A DNA stretch of 6,928 nt from Acidobacteriota bacterium (GTDB lineage Bacteria > Acidobacteriota > UBA6911): the NCBI GenBank assembly GCA_023265215.1, contig JAHFUH010000175.1, forward strand, positions 2,261 through 9,188. The letters run 5' to 3'. Position 1 is the first letter of the stretch. Each line of letters begins with the position of its first letter. The position numbers and the translations under genes are program-made. Positions 6,389 through 6,928 of the stretch are shown in pieces. Below the pieces are notes generated by a model. The model did not search any database and had not been told where the DNA came from. It saw nothing but the letters and a program-made list of their open reading frames with translations.

Positions 6389-6556
6389 GATTAACTCATC
6401 CACGCATCCCGATTCAAGGAGAACCGGTCCCTTCCTTTTTTATCCGGGCGCCTGGTACAGAAGGGATGATAAGGGAGCACTGAAGGGCATGCGCAAGAAT
6501 TACTTGGCATTTTGCTGCCGGTCCCCAGGCCCGCTGGCTAGGCGCGAGCGATGAAA

Positions 6557-6574
6557 CTGGGTCCGAAGGCCCAG
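6557..6574. repeat. CCGAAGG-centred hairpin
   Basis: CTGGG (6557-6561) pairs with CCCAG (6570-6574), and inside it CC-GAA-GG forms the tip, with one bulged T. The tip is the same CCGAAGG core seen in the repeats at 6681-6697 and 6750-6762. Confidence 0.5.
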
Positions 6575-6593
6575 CCATGCCCTGACTGCGGGA

Positions 6594-6817
6594 CACACTT
6601 GACACTGGGGGCAAGCTTCGTTTTGGCTGCGTTACGGCATTGTCAAAGTGGCCAGGAGACGCCGGCATCGGCGCTGCAGTCAACGCCGAAGGCGTTGTGT
6701 CTCATAGCCCAGGGATGAATGCACTTTATATCACAACGCTGAAAGGGTTGCCTTCGGCGTTGAACGCAGAGCTGAAAATGAATCTCCGGGCTACTTGCAC
6801 CCACAGTGTCACGTGTG
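6594..6817. mobile_element. Possible decayed mobile element bounded by inverted repeats
   Basis: The minus-strand sequence of 6594-6615 (22 bases) and the plus-strand sequence of 6794-6817 (24 bases) are near-identical. They share CTTGC, then a C-rich tract, then AGTGTCA, one differing base, and GTGTG, with one mismatch and two single-base gaps in all. Weaker similarity continues outward to about 6571 and 6842. Such paired ends suggest either a small non-autonomous element of about 224 bp or two element ends facing each other. Sequences beginning TGTCA and reading outward recall IS21-type termini, but that is only a resemblance. No transposase is present and I see no clear target duplication. 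Confidence 0.45.
6680..6763. repeat. REP-like palindromic repeat pair
   Basis: CAACGCC-GAA-GGCGTTG (6681-6697) is a perfect 7-bp stem with a 3-base loop. The first 14 bases of this unit, with the preceding T (6680-6693), recur in inverted orientation at 6750-6763. In the inverted copy a roughly 10-base insertion separates the GAAGGC core from a matching GCGTTGTGA. The phrase AGCCCAGGG (6706-6714) lies between the copies. I recall similar palindromic intergenic repeats in Acidobacteriota and Planctomycetota, often mis-called as short hypothetical genes; that is memory, not a search. Confidence 0.65.
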
Positions 6818-6820
6818 GGT
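6799..6820. repeat. Hairpin overlapping the right inverted-repeat arm
   Basis: ACCCACA (6799-6805) pairs perfectly with TGTGGGT (6814-6820) across an 8-base loop. The left arm at 6594-6615 has lost the bases needed to form the same hairpin, so the two ends have diverged. Confidence 0.5.
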
Positions 6821-6928
6821 AACTGCCAGAGCAATGCCGGGCTGCATGTAAGGATCGAGCAACAACGCCAGCGAGCCTGCGGGCCGCTGCCCGAAGGGGC
6901 GCGGCGGCGGGCGGGCATCCGCTTCGTT
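6809..6928 (-). CDS. Possible 3' end of an unknown gene, running off the right edge
   Basis: One minus-strand frame is open from the window edge to a TGA at 6809-6811, giving 39 residues that end ALLLDPYMQPGIALAVTHT. The first part is rich in Pro and Arg, as expected from translating GC-rich DNA. Its stop lies inside the right inverted-repeat arm. I recognise no family, and the frame overlaps palindromic DNA, so it may well be a chance frame or a remnant of a mobile-element gene. Confidence 0.13.
   Translation of the reverse strand, partial: NEADARPPPRPFGQRPAGSLALLLDPYMQPGIALAVTHT
6884..6914. repeat. GC-rich hairpin-prone stretch at the right edge
   Basis: GCCC (6889-6892) and GGGC (6897-6900) enclose GAAG, again around a CCGAAGG core, and the bases that follow are almost all G and C. 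CAACGCC also recurs at 6863-6869. This extends the palindromic repeat island to the edge of the window. Confidence 0.35.

Larger units (their letters stand above)
6337..6928. other. Repeat-rich non-coding right end
   Basis: No convincing complete gene is seen in these 592 bases. Open frames of 60-91 codons occur on both strands, but they have low-complexity composition, no ribosome sites, and run straight through palindromes. From 6337 to about 6556 little is visible beyond the possible promoter and a 7-bp inverted repeat, TCCCTTC (6428-6434) / GAAGGGA (6460-6466). From 6557 onward the stretch is dominated by hairpins and inverted repeats, listed separately. GC content climbs steeply after about 6860. 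Confidence 0.6.

Noticed and set aside
6428..6466. 7-bp inverted repeat TCCCTTC / GAAGGGA as a terminator
   Set aside because: The loop is 25 bases and the T-run lies within it, so it does not fit an intrinsic terminator; chance is likely.
6414..6683. Minus-strand frame of 89 codons in the right spacer
   Set aside because: Composition is rich in Pro, Ser and Ala with no recognisable motif, no ribosome site, and it crosses one inverted-repeat arm.
6643..6918. Minus-strand frame of 91 codons
   Set aside because: It is made by reading through the palindromic repeats; such translations are typical false genes.
6594..6928. CRISPR array
   Set aside because: The repeated cores are inverted, irregularly spaced and of different lengths, without regular spacers or cas genes.

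Overview
The window holds five intact protein genes, all on the minus strand, so transcription runs from high to low coordinates. The genes are moderately GC-rich and tightly packed. About 590 bases of non-coding, repeat-rich DNA lie at the right end. The gene set (secreted DUF1343/NamZ, a COG3375-type GNAT protein, a large sodium:solute symporter and a DUF47/PhoU-like protein) best fits a Gram-negative soil or sediment bacterium, most likely Acidobacteriota. Planctomycetota or Desulfobacterota relatives cannot be excluded. This placement comes from remembered protein character, not from a search.

Layout in transcription order. (1) 6336-5719: DUF47 protein, with a possible promoter just upstream; its usual partner, a PiT phosphate permease, is not next to it. 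(2) 5718-5568: spacer with two inverted repeats, one of them in the symporter leader. (3) 5567-3780: sodium:solute symporter with a strong AGGAGG site. (4) 3657-2395: secreted NamZ-type exo-N-acetylmuramidase (DUF1343, GH171), best started at a TTG that gives a clean signal peptide. (5) 2435-1554: GNAT-like protein whose start overlaps the end of namZ by 41 nt. (6) 1482-217: MoeA, molybdopterin molybdenumtransferase, of a divergent subtype, preceded by a short hairpin and tandem-repeat leader. Bases 1-216 hold no recognisable gene.

The symporter, NamZ and GNAT genes look like one transcription unit. A reasonable but unproven reading is a peptidoglycan-scavenging module: NamZ trims MurNAc from wall fragments outside the cytoplasm, and the symporter imports a product. 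MoeA may simply be cotranscribed.

The right end (about 6557-6928) contains imperfect inverted copies of a mobile-element-like terminus (6594-6615 and 6794-6817), palindromes built around CCGAAGG, and rising GC toward the edge. It looks like a decayed mobile element or REP-type repeat island. I see no CRISPR array, tRNA or rRNA, and no clearly new multi-gene system. The most interesting points are the NamZ-symporter-GNAT cluster, the MoeA with altered active-site motifs, the DUF47 gene without PiT, and the repeat island.
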